From the NCBI GenBank assembly GCA_051295955.1, contig JBPDWA010000005.1:1-64000 (forward strand): DNA of 64,000 bases. The letters run 5' to 3'. Both the position numbers and the translations under genes were made by a program. The stretch comes from Enterococcus faecalis_A. GTDB taxonomy: Bacteria > Bacillota > Bacilli > Lactobacillales > Enterococcaceae. The number at the start of each line of letters is the position of its first letter. The first letter of the stretch is position 1. A model generated the notes under the pieces. That model made no database searches. It was not told the DNA's origin and was given only the letters and a program-made list of their open reading frames with translations. Below are positions 27,338 to 36,177 of this stretch, piece by piece.

Positions 27338-27452
27338 TGTATACTCCTTTTCCTATTTCCATATTTCCAAACTACCTTACTATACCCATGCGTCCATGGT
27401 TAGTGTGACATATGTCTATTTATAGTTTACGGATTTTCTTAAATAAATGAGG

Positions 27453-27830
27453 TCAAACGAGCCAACCTAGGCGATTGCCGACTTTTTTTAGAAATTCATT
27501 GTCTCTGCGCTTAACCGTTGATTCACTCAAATAAGTTTCATAGGCCACGATATCATTGCCTTTTCCCGGAAAGCCTTCTTGATATTTCGCTTGAAAAATA
27601 GCTTGTGTATCGGGTGAAGAAACTGCTAACGTTTCTGTTACAACTTGCAAAAAGTTTTTATGAAAAACAATTTGGTTGGCTGACCAAGACATTCCCTTAT
27701 AGTTAATTAGATCCGTTGAGTTATTTTTTTCCTTTTCAACTAAAACATTGTATAATTCCTCAAAATTCTTTTGAATTTTTTTATAATGCCACAATAAATA
27801 ACGAATATGAACTCTTACTTCTGGATCCAT
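27453..27830 (-). CDS. Phage late-gene transcriptional regulator, ArpU/RinA-like
   Basis: The 125-residue product has no membrane segment. Its C-terminal YLSESTVKRRDNEFLKKVG resembles the helix-turn-helix end of RinA/ArpU-type regulators that switch on phage late genes. The middle is helical and charged. Family assignment is by gist and position, since it sits just upstream of the lysis genes in the same direction, as such regulators do. AGGGAG precedes the ATG by five bases. No terminase, capsid or tail genes remain downstream, so its normal targets are gone. Confidence 0.65.
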   Translation of the reverse strand: MDPEVRVHIRYLLWHYKKIQKNFEELYNVLVEKEKNNSTDLINYKGMSWSANQIVFHKNFLQVVTETLAVSSPDTQAIFQAKYQEGFPGKGNDIVAYETYLSESTVKRRDNEFLKKVGNRLGWLV

Positions 27831-27903
27831 GTGAACTCCCTTCTTTCCCTTTTTTATTAATCACCAAGAGTTGTTGCTTATTTGTAAGGCACCATTAGAT
27901 TGG

Positions 27904-28071
27904 CTAATGACAGTTCCCACATTTAAAAATCAAAGGTTCCGGATAAACCAAACAAAGATTATTCCCTTTCAAAATGCCTGGATAGTTTTCTATCAAACGA
28001 CGATTGACTGTACGCTTATTCTGACCTTGAGCATAGACTTTGTTAGTTTTGATGCCGACTGCTTGAATCAC
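27904..28071 (-). CDS. Small phage-type protein with C-terminal CxxC
   Basis: This 55-codon frame starts with GTG at 28071 behind AAAGGAGTGAGG. The product is basic, opens MIQAVGIKTNKVYAQG, continues through KRTVNRRLIENYP, and ends PLIFKCGNCH. Two cysteines spaced CxxC with a following His could bind zinc. It lies in the usual place for small phage genes before the late regulator, 73 bases upstream. The good ribosome site and intact frame in a decayed region argue that it is real, but I do not recognise it. Confidence 0.55.
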   Translation of the reverse strand: MIQAVGIKTNKVYAQGQNKRTVNRRLIENYPGILKGNNLCLVYPEPLIFKCGNCH

Positions 28072-28417
28072 GTTGACCTCACTCCTTTCCGTTCATTATT
28101 TAATCACTGAAGTATGGCTGTTTTTAATCAGCTGCTTTTTTATAAAAATCAGCTCACTCTAGTTCGGAAAACCGAACTTCGTTAATAAAAAATAATTCTG
28201 CCTTTTTACTTAATTGGCTCTCTTTGTACTCTCCTCCTTTATACAGTCCGAAAAAACGAACATATGTTTGCGTAAATTAGCGTAACACGGCTCGAACTTT
28301 TCTGTAAATAAAAAAGGCTATTTTTCCATATATTTTAATTACACTAATAATTCTTATCAATTTAATTGTAATTATGGCTAGTTATGATATACTAAGTTGA
28401 GAAAGGAGTTCGGTTTT

Positions 28418-28897
28418 ATGAACATTTTTTCAGAAAGACTGAAACAAGCCTTAGCTTATCGTAAAATGAAGCCGATTGAACTAGCGAAAAAGACAGGTAT
28501 CGGTAAGTCCTCCATCAGTGATTGGCTAAAAGGCAAGTATGAAGCTAAGCATGACAAAATTTTATTAATTGCTGCTGCTTTGGACATTAATGAAAGTTAT
28601 CTATTAGGCTTGGATGATACAATAATTCAAGAGGAGGCCCAGTTAGTAGATATTTACCAACAATTAAATAAAAGAAGGCAAGGAAAAGTCTATGCTTTTG
28701 CTAGAGAACAATTAGCGCAACAAAATAACACCCTGTTGAAATTGCCAACTCGTGCTGAAATAACTTTAGCTGCTCATGCTGCTGATTCCCAAAAAATATT
28801 TACTGAAGAAGAAATTAACAAAATTCATGATTATTTAGATGAAATAGATGCCAAATATGAAGAAAAAATTCGATCTCAGGAAAAAAGCTCTAAGTAG
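28418..28897 (+). CDS. Phage CI-like repressor, XRE helix-turn-helix
   Basis: The 159-residue product opens with an XRE-type helix-turn-helix domain (about 1-65): FSERLKQALAYRKM, then PIELAKKTGIGKSSISDWLKG. The rest is helical and charged with no peptidase active site, so it is the short type of repressor inactivated by a separate ImmA-like protease. The ATG at 28418 lies nine bases after GAAAGGAG; an upstream in-frame start at 28397 lies before that site. The ImmA-like gene follows at once. It is divergent from the late and lysis genes, the standard lysogeny layout. Confidence 0.88.
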   Translation: MNIFSERLKQALAYRKMKPIELAKKTGIGKSSISDWLKGKYEAKHDKILLIAAALDINESYLLGLDDTIIQEEAQLVDIYQQLNKRRQGKVYAFAREQLAQQNNTLLKLPTRAEITLAAHAADSQKIFTEEEINKIHDYLDEIDAKYEEKIRSQEKSSK

Positions 28898-28903
28898 GTG
28901 AAG

Positions 28904-29404
28904 ATGATGTTGAATGAGCTGGATGATTACGAAACATTTTTGACGACCGTAAATGAAGATGTGCCTATTTACGAAGTTGACTTATATAATAAAACTGGCT
29001 GCTATGGCTTATACCGCAATGGCAAAATCTACATTGAAAAAACCTTAGACAAACGCGCAAAAAAATGCATCTTAGCGGAAGAATATGGACATTATAAAAC
29101 ATCAGCTGGAACTATATTAAATCAAAATATTACTGAAAACCGAAAACAAGAAAAAAAGGCGCGTAATTATGCTTTTGAACGCTTAGTCTCTTTAGAGGAT
29201 TTAATCAGATGTTCCGAAGCAGGACTGACCACTCATTTTGCTTGTGCAGAGTTTTTAGGGGTTGATACCCAAACACTGCGGAATGTGATTGCATATTTTT
29301 ATGAAAAATATGGTACCACTCATTTTTATAAAGGGCGCATTTTTAAATTTACTGATACATCTGTTATGATTTTGAATACTGGTCTAACACAACCACCGAA
29401 TTAA
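28904..29404 (+). CDS. ImmA/IrrE-family metallopeptidase
   Basis: The product of about 166 residues carries the family motif as LAEEYGHYKTSAG (about 60-72), an E-E-x-G-H variant in which the usual first His of HExxH is replaced. ImmA-type proteins cleave or free phage repressors after DNA damage. Downstream parts (ARNYAFERLVSLEDL, then TTHFACAEFLGVDTQTL) also match the family. The gene follows the repressor with only a few bases between. ATG codons at 28904 and 28907 and a GTG at 28898 are all possible starts. AGGTG lies just before, so the start is uncertain by a few codons. Confidence 0.85.
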   Translation: MMLNELDDYETFLTTVNEDVPIYEVDLYNKTGCYGLYRNGKIYIEKTLDKRAKKCILAEEYGHYKTSAGTILNQNITENRKQEKKARNYAFERLVSLEDLIRCSEAGLTTHFACAEFLGVDTQTLRNVIAYFYEKYGTTHFYKGRIFKFTDTSVMILNTGLTQPPN

Positions 29405-29787
29405 GCAATAAACCAAGTTAATATGGTAAAAATATTGAAGCTGCTTCTCTGAAATAGCAGGAAATGCCAAGATTATTTTGCAACAATTGCGAGGAAAAAC
29501 TTATCTAAAGCTAAGCACACAACACAAGGAGCCTTTATACCGCCAAAAAAAGCAAAAAGTTCGTTGTCTTTGACTGATAAGTCAAGAAAAGCCGACAAGG
29601 TCTCCTGATTAATATTAATCAATAGAAAGAACTCATCCATGCCTATTGGACGACGAAAGCCGGCCGAATATGTTCTGTATCAAAAAATATTTTTTTTAAT
29701 TATTTTATATCATTGGACTTAGTTTCATGCTTTGATAGTTATTAAAGGTACAAACGTGATAGCTAGTTTTAACAATAGATAAAAAAA
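29405..29787. other. Gene-free stretch between the phage remnant and tRNA-Lys
   Basis: No frame longer than a few dozen codons and no ribosome site of note is seen. It may contain eroded phage sequence. I could not find a duplicated tRNA 3' end that would mark an attachment site. Confidence 0.35.
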
Positions 29788-29844
29788 GAGAACGCAAGGA
29801 GTATCTTCGAAACGCTACAATAGCGCCGATAATCCTTCGTTCTC
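29788..29844 (-). terminator. Terminator of tRNA-Lys
   Basis: GAGAACG..AGGA and TCCT..CGTTCTC arms enclose a smaller hairpin (CGCTA with TAGCG). T7 follows on the minus strand. Confidence 0.75.
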
Positions 29845-29861
29845 GTGGGTTTGGCACCCAA

Positions 29862-29934
<73 letters not shown>

Positions 29935-30222
29935 AAACTATTTTTCGTACTTAGATATTGTAGCACTGCCCTATTGTTTATTCAAGGGGAAATATCAGAA
30001 AAACAAAATTTAAAAAAAGCCACAACAAAATCCCCATACCATCATTGTCCACATAAAAGCACTGGCGCAACAGTAATATAAAAAACAGCCTTCGCATATC
30101 TTTCATCACTGCCACTGACTCACCTGACAACCTTTGAAAGTTTTACATAAATCAGCTGAACTCACCTAAGTTTGTAGCAAACATTTCGTGAGCTCAGCTG
30201 ATCGTTTTGATTATGACTACTT

Positions 30223-30357
30223 TTACTGCTCAGATTGTTCTTTTTTGACTGGACAAGTCGTATGACAGTCTTCACAGCTTTTACCTTTTTTCACACGTGA
30301 ATAGACTACGTAAGCTGCACTACCAAAAATGATCACTGCTAAAAGAAATGTTGCCAT
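30223..30357 (-). CDS. FeoB-associated Cys-rich membrane protein
   Basis: This 44-residue product has one membrane helix (about 3-19, TFLLAVIIFGSAAYVVY) followed by KGKSCEDCHTTCPVK, with three cysteines, and a charged tail. It matches the small Cys-rich proteins encoded after feoB in Firmicutes, thought to help the ferrous iron transporter. AAAGAGGG lies six bases before the ATG and overlaps the end of feoB. It is the last gene of the feoA-feoB unit. Confidence 0.88.
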   Translation of the reverse strand: MATFLLAVIIFGSAAYVVYSRVKKGKSCEDCHTTCPVKKEQSEQ

Positions 30358-30361
30358 TTGC

Positions 30362-32515
30362 TTACCCTCTTTCTAATGGTGTAATTGTAAGTAGTGGATC
30401 TACTTTTTTCAGTGGTTTTCTGAATAAAAGATACATCATTCCAATGATCACTGCAATCGCCATCCCGCTTAACGCCGTTATTGGTCCTCGTTCAAAAAGT
30501 ACGTGTCCCAATTGGTAGATCACGAAACTAACTAAATAAGCCAACCCACATTGGTACCCAATGGCTCCCAACGTCCATTTCAAATCACCCATTTCACGAC
30601 TGATGGCTCCGACTGCTGCAAAACAAGGCGCACATAACAAATTAAAAACCAAGAAAGAATACGCTGCTACCGGGGTAAAGGCACCTTGGAGTACACCCCA
30701 GACTTCAGTTCCATTTTCGGATACTTCGTTCAAGTGACCGAATAAAATCCCAAAAGTACCAATAACATTTTCTTTGGCTACTAAACCGGTGATGGTGGCC
30801 ACCGTCGCCCGCCAATGCCCCCAGCCAATCGGTGCAAATAAAGGTGCAATTGCTCTACCAGCCCAAGCTAACATACTATGATCTTCTGAAACGGCTTGGA
30901 AAGTAAATGAATAATTTGATGTAAACCAAATAATAATACTGGAAACAAAGATAATCGTTCCGGCTTTTTTGACGAATGCTTTACTGCGATCATACGCATG
31001 ACGAACCACGCCTTTTAAATGAGGTAAGTGATACGCTGGTAATTCCATAATAAAAGGAGCCGGGTCTCCAGAAAAGATACGTGTTTTCTTCAAAGCGATT
31101 CCCGATAAAACAATTGCCGCAATCCCGATAAAATAAGCTGATGGAGATACCCAGCTTCTGTTTGGGAAAAATGCCCCGGCAATTAAAGCGATAATCGGCA
31201 ATTTAGCGGAGCAAGGCATAAACGTTGTTACCATTACCGTCATGCGCCGATCGGATTCATTTTCAATCGTTCTGCTCGCCATAACTCCCGGCACGCCACA
31301 GCCCGTAGCAATTAACATGGGAATAAAAGATTTTCCGGAAAGACCGAATTTGCGGAATAGACGATCCATCACAAAAGCAATACGTGCCATGTAACCACAA
31401 TCTTCCAAAAAGCCCAAGCACAAGAAAAGTACTGCCAATTGAGGTAAGAAACCAATTACCGCACCAACACCGGCAATAATCCCGTCCAAAATCAGCTGTT
31501 GCATCCAGTCAGCAACCTGCCATTGAACAAGTAAATTACTAACAAAATCTGGTACAATTCGTCCAAATAATTCATCGTTTAACCAATCAGTTCCCATAGT
31601 TCCGATTGTTTGGATCGACAAATAATAAACAAACCACATAATCAGTGCGAAAATCGGCAAGGCCAACCAACGATTGGTTACGATGCGATCAATTTTATCG
31701 CTGTGGCTAAACGTAAATTCATTTTTTTCAATTGAACAAAGTGCAGTTAAGCGTGTAATGAACTCATAGCGTTCATTAATCATGATTGCTTCACTATCGT
31801 CACCAAAAATCTTTTCAGTAATTTGGATAATTTCTTCAACTTCTGCTTGTTGGGCAGCCGTAAGTTTTAGCTCTGCTTGTGTTTGTTGATCTCGTTCAAA
31901 TAATTTTATGCTATACCAACGTAGCCGCTTTTCAGCAACTAGATTGAAGATCACTTCGCTAATCTGACTTAAAGCTGCTTCTAAACGATTATCGTAACTT
32001 GGATAGGTGACTTCTGTTGAAATATCTTCACAGTTTTTCTTTGCTCTTTTTATAGCGTGAGCCAAGCCTCGATTTTTTAAGGCACTAATTTCCACCACTT
32101 CGGCGCCTAAGCCATAGCTTAATTTTTCGCTATTCAGTGTCTTTCCGTTTTTTTCTAAAATATCCATCATATTCAGTGCTACAACAACAGGAACGCCCGT
32201 TTCCATTAATTGGGTTGTCAAATAGAGATTGCGCTCTAAATTTGTAGCATCCACGATGTTCAATATAGCATGAGGCTGCTCATTCAGGAGATACTCTCTG
32301 GCAATAATTTCTTCTGGCGTATAAGGTGATAATGAATAAATACCCGGCAAATCTTGAATCATCACTGTTTTGTCAGTCTTCAATTTGCCTTCTTTGCGTT
32401 CGACAGTAACACCCGGCCAGTTACCAACATATTGATTAGAACCGGTCAACATGTTAAAAGTGGTTGTTTTTCCACTATTAGGATTGCCGGCTAAAGCAAT
32501 TTGCCATTCCCTCAT
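30362..32515 (-). CDS. feoB: Ferrous iron transporter FeoB
   Basis: The 717-residue membrane protein takes up Fe2+. The N-terminal G domain shows GNPNSGKTT (about 10-18), DLPGIY (about 54-59) and NMMD (about 115-118). A helical spacer (about 165-260) follows, then about eight or more membrane helices with the Gate motifs around CGYMARIAFVMDR, ATGCGVPGVMASR and MPCSAKLPI. The start follows feoA directly (TAAATG) behind AAAGGAGCG. Co-transcription with feoA and the Cys-rich protein is near certain. Iron control through a Fur-like site upstream of feoA is likely. Confidence 0.96.
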   Translation of the reverse strand: MREWQIALAGNPNSGKTTTFNMLTGSNQYVGNWPGVTVERKEGKLKTDKTVMIQDLPGIYSLSPYTPEEIIAREYLLNEQPHAILNIVDATNLERNLYLTTQLMETGVPVVVALNMMDILEKNGKTLNSEKLSYGLGAEVVEISALKNRGLAHAIKRAKKNCEDISTEVTYPSYDNRLEAALSQISEVIFNLVAEKRLRWYSIKLFERDQQTQAELKLTAAQQAEVEEIIQITEKIFGDDSEAIMINERYEFITRLTALCSIEKNEFTFSHSDKIDRIVTNRWLALPIFALIMWFVYYLSIQTIGTMGTDWLNDELFGRIVPDFVSNLLVQWQVADWMQQLILDGIIAGVGAVIGFLPQLAVLFLCLGFLEDCGYMARIAFVMDRLFRKFGLSGKSFIPMLIATGCGVPGVMASRTIENESDRRMTVMVTTFMPCSAKLPIIALIAGAFFPNRSWVSPSAYFIGIAAIVLSGIALKKTRIFSGDPAPFIMELPAYHLPHLKGVVRHAYDRSKAFVKKAGTIIFVSSIIIWFTSNYSFTFQAVSEDHSMLAWAGRAIAPLFAPIGWGHWRATVATITGLVAKENVIGTFGILFGHLNEVSENGTEVWGVLQGAFTPVAAYSFLVFNLLCAPCFAAVGAISREMGDLKWTLGAIGYQCGLAYLVSFVIYQLGHVLFERGPITALSGMAIAVIIGMMYLLFRKPLKKVDPLLTITPLERG

Positions 32516-32986
32516 TTACTTCGCTCCTTTTTCTACCAAAATTAAGGCGGCTTCATTTTTTCTTAAAGTTAATTCATACCCACGAACATGGAGCTCAATC
32601 GGGTCGGCCAAAGGAGCCACTTTACGAACCATAATTTTAACGCCTTTGGTTAAGCCCATATCCATCAAGCGACGTTTTACCGCACCTTGTCCGTGGATGC
32701 CAACAATCTTCGCTGTTTCTCCAACTTTTAGCTGATCCAACGGCAACCAAGTCACTTCACTTGCTTTATTTTCAATAATTGAAATTTGATTTAAAACAGC
32801 TACATTTAAGGCGATCCTACTATTATGCAATAATACGATCCCATTTTCACCGGAACACTGCAGTAAGACAATCTTACCACCGATGACTAACCCAAGGTTA
32901 TTCAAATGTTTCTTCGTCGTTGCTTCTGCTAAAATTGCCTCTATTATATAAACTTTATTGGTCTGTGCCTGTGCCAAGGTCAACAT
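32516..32986 (-). CDS. feoA: Tandem FeoA-domain protein
   Basis: The 156-residue product carries two FeoA (SH3-like) domains. The first is at about 1-70 (LTLAQAQTNKVYII ... VLNQISI) and the second at about 80-153 (LPLDQLKVGETAKIVGI, then RRLMDMGLTKGVKI and the closing LRKNEAALILVE). The second is closer to the canonical FeoA sequence; the first is more diverged. FeoA is the cytoplasmic partner of FeoB. The ATG at 32986 follows GGGGGAAAG; the in-frame start at 33043 would lie in the promoter region. Confidence 0.9.
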   Translation of the reverse strand: MLTLAQAQTNKVYIIEAILAEATTKKHLNNLGLVIGGKIVLLQCSGENGIVLLHNSRIALNVAVLNQISIIENKASEVTWLPLDQLKVGETAKIVGIHGQGAVKRRLMDMGLTKGVKIMVRKVAPLADPIELHVRGYELTLRKNEAALILVEKGAK

Positions 32987-33027
32987 ATTCTTTCCCCCAT
33001 GTGAAAAATTTCCATAGCTGTTGATAT

Positions 33028-33077
33028 TGATAATCGTTCTCAATTAAAAGGATACGCTCTCATATAAAAAAAGTCAA
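33028..33077 (-). promoter_or_regulatory. feo promoter with Fur-like box
   Basis: On the minus strand TTGACT (33072-33077), a 17-base spacer and TATCCT (33049-33054) are followed by TGAGAACGATTATCA (33028-33042), close to the Fur-type 7-1-7 pattern TGATAATnATTATCA. The box covers the start region, fitting iron-dependent repression. Confidence 0.65.
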
Positions 33078-33269
33078 TTTATTTTTTAATTATATGGAGC
33101 GAAACAGTTGATTTTTCACTTGACTTGTGCTTATGACATAACATGAAACACTTTATCTTGTGGCTTCAAAACTTGTTTTGCATAAAAAATTTTTGTTTGT
33201 CAAACACTGACCAAAGCCTTTTACCCCCTTAAAAACAAGCTATTATCTGCTTTCACATTCCTTTCAAAA

Positions 33270-33351
33270 ACACAAAAAGTAGTATCTTCAAAAAAACAGA
33301 CCACAATATATAGTGCCTAAGTGTTGACTTTTTTCCAGAGAGATTTATACT
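33270..33351 (+). promoter_or_regulatory. nrd operon promoter with paired NrdR-like boxes
   Basis: Two sites resembling the NrdR box (ACACWATATNTWGT) are seen: ACACAAAAAGTAGT at 33270-33283 and CACAATATATAGTG around 33302-33315. They are about 31 bases apart, three helical turns, as is usual for NrdR. The promoter follows, with TTGACT (33324-33329), a 16-base spacer and TATACT (33346-33351). Confidence 0.6.
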
Positions 33352-33385
33352 AGAAAATGTAAAGTAAATTGAGGAGGAAAGAAAA

Positions 33386-33610
33386 ATGAATGTAAAAGTT
33401 TTTTCTAAAAATAACTGTATCCAATGTAAAATGGCTAAACGCTTTTTAAGTGAAAATAATATTGACTTTGAAGAAATTAACATTGATGTAGAACCTGCAG
33501 CAATCGATTGGTTAAAAGAACAAGGCTTCCAAAGTGTGCCTGTAATCACATCTGAAGCTGCCACAGTAGTTGGTTTCCGCCCTGACCAATTAAAACAATT
33601 GGCCAGCTAA
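33386..33610 (+). CDS. nrdH: Glutaredoxin-like NrdH-redoxin
   Basis: The 74-residue thioredoxin-fold protein has the redox motif CIQC at residues 11-14 and the FRPDQL tail of NrdH. It passes electrons to the class Ib ribonucleotide reductase NrdE. The segment SVPVITSEAATVVGFRPD carries the usual cis-proline. A GGAGGAAAG site precedes the ATG. It is the first gene of nrdHIEF. Confidence 0.95.
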   Translation: MNVKVFSKNNCIQCKMAKRFLSENNIDFEEINIDVEPAAIDWLKEQGFQSVPVITSEAATVVGFRPDQLKQLAS

Positions 33611-33612
33611 GT

Positions 33613-33990
33613 ATGAAGCTTGTATTTTTTTCTGTAACCGGTCAAACAAGACGATTCATAAAAAAAGTGGATTTGCCAGCTTATGAAATTGAGCCTGCGA
33701 ATCCTTTTTTTGAGATAAAAGAAGCCTTTGTTTTGGTCGTTCCTACCTATGATAAAGCAGTAATGGAGGTAGTGAACGATTTTCTTGATTATAAAACCAA
33801 CAAATATTTTCTGACTGGCGTTGTTGGTAGCGGCAATCGGAATTTTGCTGATTTGTTTGTTTATACCGCTCGTGATATTGCCAGTGTTTATCAAGTTCCT
33901 TTGCTCTTTGCTTTTGAGTTTAGCGGAACTGATGAAGACGTAAAATCCTTTAAGAAAGTAGTGAGTGAACTTGAGTTTAAAAGAAATTAA
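33613..33990 (+). CDS. nrdI: Flavodoxin-like NrdI
   Basis: The 125-residue FMN protein activates the manganese cofactor of NrdF. The phosphate loop SVTGQTRRFI (about 7-16) and the GVVGSGNRNFADLF segment (about 75-88) are typical. It starts two bases after nrdH ends, and overlaps the start of nrdE by about 20 bases, so translation is probably coupled. Confidence 0.95.
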   Translation: MKLVFFSVTGQTRRFIKKVDLPAYEIEPANPFFEIKEAFVLVVPTYDKAVMEVVNDFLDYKTNKYFLTGVVGSGNRNFADLFVYTARDIASVYQVPLLFAFEFSGTDEDVKSFKKVVSELEFKRN

Positions 33991-36130
33991 AGACGTAAGC
34001 TATTTCAAATTAAATAATGAGATTAACCGCCCTGTCAACGGTCAAATCCCTTTAAATAAAGATAAGGAAGCTTTAGCAGCCTTTTTCAAAGAAAATGTGG
34101 AACCAAATACGCTGACTTTTTCTTCTATTAAAGAAAAAATCCACTATTTATTGGAAAATGATTATTTGGAAGCTGAATTTATTCAAAATTATTCCATGGA
34201 TTTTATTGAGCGATTGTATGCTTTCTTGGATACACAAGATTTCCAATTCCAATCATTTATGGCAGCATACAAATTTTATTCACAATACGCTCTAAAAAAT
34301 AATGAAGGAACGCAATATTTAGAACGTTATGAAGACCGAGTTGCTTTTAATGCCCTTTATTTTGCCAATGGCGATGAAGAATTAGCTTTAGCTCTGGCTG
34401 ATGAAATGATCCATCAACGCTATCAACCAGCTACGCCTTCTTTTTTAAATGCTGGACGCAAACGGCGTGGTGAATTAGTTTCTTGCTTTTTAATCCAAGT
34501 GACTGATGATATGAACAGCATTGGCCGTTCCATCAACTCTGCGTTGCAATTATCAAGAATCGGTGGTGGCGTAGGCATTACTTTGTCTAATTTACGGGAA
34601 GCCGGAGCACCCATCAAAGGCTATGAAGGTGCAGCTAGCGGCGTAGTTCCTGTTATGAAATTATTTGAAGACAGCTTCAGCTATTCCAACCAATTAGGTC
34701 AACGCCAAGGAGCTGGAGTAGTTTATCTCAATGTATTCCATCCAGACATCGAAATGTTTTTATCTGCTAAAAAGGAAAATGCCGATGAAAAAATTCGTGT
34801 AAAAACTTTATCTTTAGGCGTCATTGTCCCGGATAAATTTTATGAACTAACTCGTAAAAATGAAGAGATGTATTTGTTCAGCCCTTATAGCGTTGAACGT
34901 GAATATGGTGTTCCTTTTTCTTACGTAGACATCACTAAAGAATATGATAATCTAGTGGCTAATCCGAAAATTCGCAAACGCAAAATTAAAGCGCGTGACT
35001 TAGAAAATGAAATTTCTAAACTGCAACAAGAATCTGGTTATCCTTATATTATTAATATTGATACAGCTAACAACAACAATCCAATTGACGGTAAAATCAT
35101 TATGAGCAACCTCTGTTCGGAAATTCTACAAGTTCAAACACCTTCTGTTTTAAACGGCAAACAAGAATATGAAGTTTTGGGAACCGATATCAGCTGTAAT
35201 CTAGGTTCAACTAATATTGTCAACTTGATGGAAAGTCCTGATTTTGGTAAGTCTGTCCGTGCGATGACTCGTGCTTTAACGTATGTAACCGATGCTTCAG
35301 AAATTGACGTAGTGCCGTCTATCCAAAATGGCAATCATCTAAGCCATACCATCGGCTTGGGCGCAATGGGCTTGCATACATTCTTTGCAAAAAACCATAT
35401 GGACTACGGGTCACCAGAATCATTAGATTTCACCAACATCTATTTCATGTTGTTAAATTATTGGACTTTAATGGAAAGCAATCAAATCGCTCGCGAACGT
35501 CAACAAGTATTTCATAACTTTGAAAAATCTGACTATGCGAATGGCTCTTATTTTGACAAGTACATTCAAGGAAACTTTACGCCACAATTTGATAAAGTCA
35601 AAGAGATCTTTAAGGACATTTTTATTCCGACAGCCGAAGATTGGCAAGCGCTGCAAGCAGCTGTCAAACAAAATGGCTTGTATCATCAAAATCGGTTAGC
35701 TGTTGCTCCTAATGGCTCAATTTCATATATTAATGACACAAGTGCCAGCATTCATCCCATTACTCGCATGATTGAAGAGCGGCAAGAAAAGAAAATCGGT
35801 AAAATTTACTATCCAGCACCTTATTTGGCAAATGATACGATTCCTTATTACACTTCTGCTTATGATATGGACATGCGCAAAGTTATCGACGTCTATGCAA
35901 CTGCTCAACAACACGTAGACCAGGGAATGAGCTTAACCTTATTCATGCGCTCTGAAATTCCTGAAGGTCTTTACGAATGGAAAGAAACGCCAAAACAAAC
36001 TACGCGCGACCTTAACATTTTACGTCACTACGCCTTTAATAAAGGCATCAAGTCCATTTACTATGTTCGCACCTTCACTGACGATGCAGAAGAAATCGGC
36101 AGCAATCAATGCGAAAGCTGTGTCATTTAA
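33971..36130 (+). CDS. nrdE: Ribonucleotide reductase class Ib, alpha subunit
   Basis: The 719-residue catalytic subunit reduces ribonucleoside diphosphates. Conserved parts include PSFLNAGRKRRGELVSCFL with one active-site Cys, the SNLCSEILQ segment with the radical Cys, the NGSISYINDTSASIHP region and the C-terminal redox Cys pair in QCESCVI. The start is taken as TTG 33971, giving MSLKEIKDVSYFKLN as in relatives. A GTG two codons earlier, at 33965, is also in frame. The gene overlaps nrdI and is followed by nrdF after 47 bases. Confidence 0.95.
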   Translation: MSLKEIKDVSYFKLNNEINRPVNGQIPLNKDKEALAAFFKENVEPNTLTFSSIKEKIHYLLENDYLEAEFIQNYSMDFIERLYAFLDTQDFQFQSFMAAYKFYSQYALKNNEGTQYLERYEDRVAFNALYFANGDEELALALADEMIHQRYQPATPSFLNAGRKRRGELVSCFLIQVTDDMNSIGRSINSALQLSRIGGGVGITLSNLREAGAPIKGYEGAASGVVPVMKLFEDSFSYSNQLGQRQGAGVVYLNVFHPDIEMFLSAKKENADEKIRVKTLSLGVIVPDKFYELTRKNEEMYLFSPYSVEREYGVPFSYVDITKEYDNLVANPKIRKRKIKARDLENEISKLQQESGYPYIINIDTANNNNPIDGKIIMSNLCSEILQVQTPSVLNGKQEYEVLGTDISCNLGSTNIVNLMESPDFGKSVRAMTRALTYVTDASEIDVVPSIQNGNHLSHTIGLGAMGLHTFFAKNHMDYGSPESLDFTNIYFMLLNYWTLMESNQIARERQQVFHNFEKSDYANGSYFDKYIQGNFTPQFDKVKEIFKDIFIPTAEDWQALQAAVKQNGLYHQNRLAVAPNGSISYINDTSASIHPITRMIEERQEKKIGKIYYPAPYLANDTIPYYTSAYDMDMRKVIDVYATAQQHVDQGMSLTLFMRSEIPEGLYEWKETPKQTTRDLNILRHYAFNKGIKSIYYVRTFTDDAEEIGSNQCESCVI

Positions 36131-36177
36131 TGATACATTTGTAAATTGTACTAGTCCATTATCAAGGAGGAAAAACC

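Noticed and set aside
27871..28110. 79-codon plus-strand frame in the phage remnant
   Set aside because: It is antisense to the small CxxC frame, which has much better translation signals.
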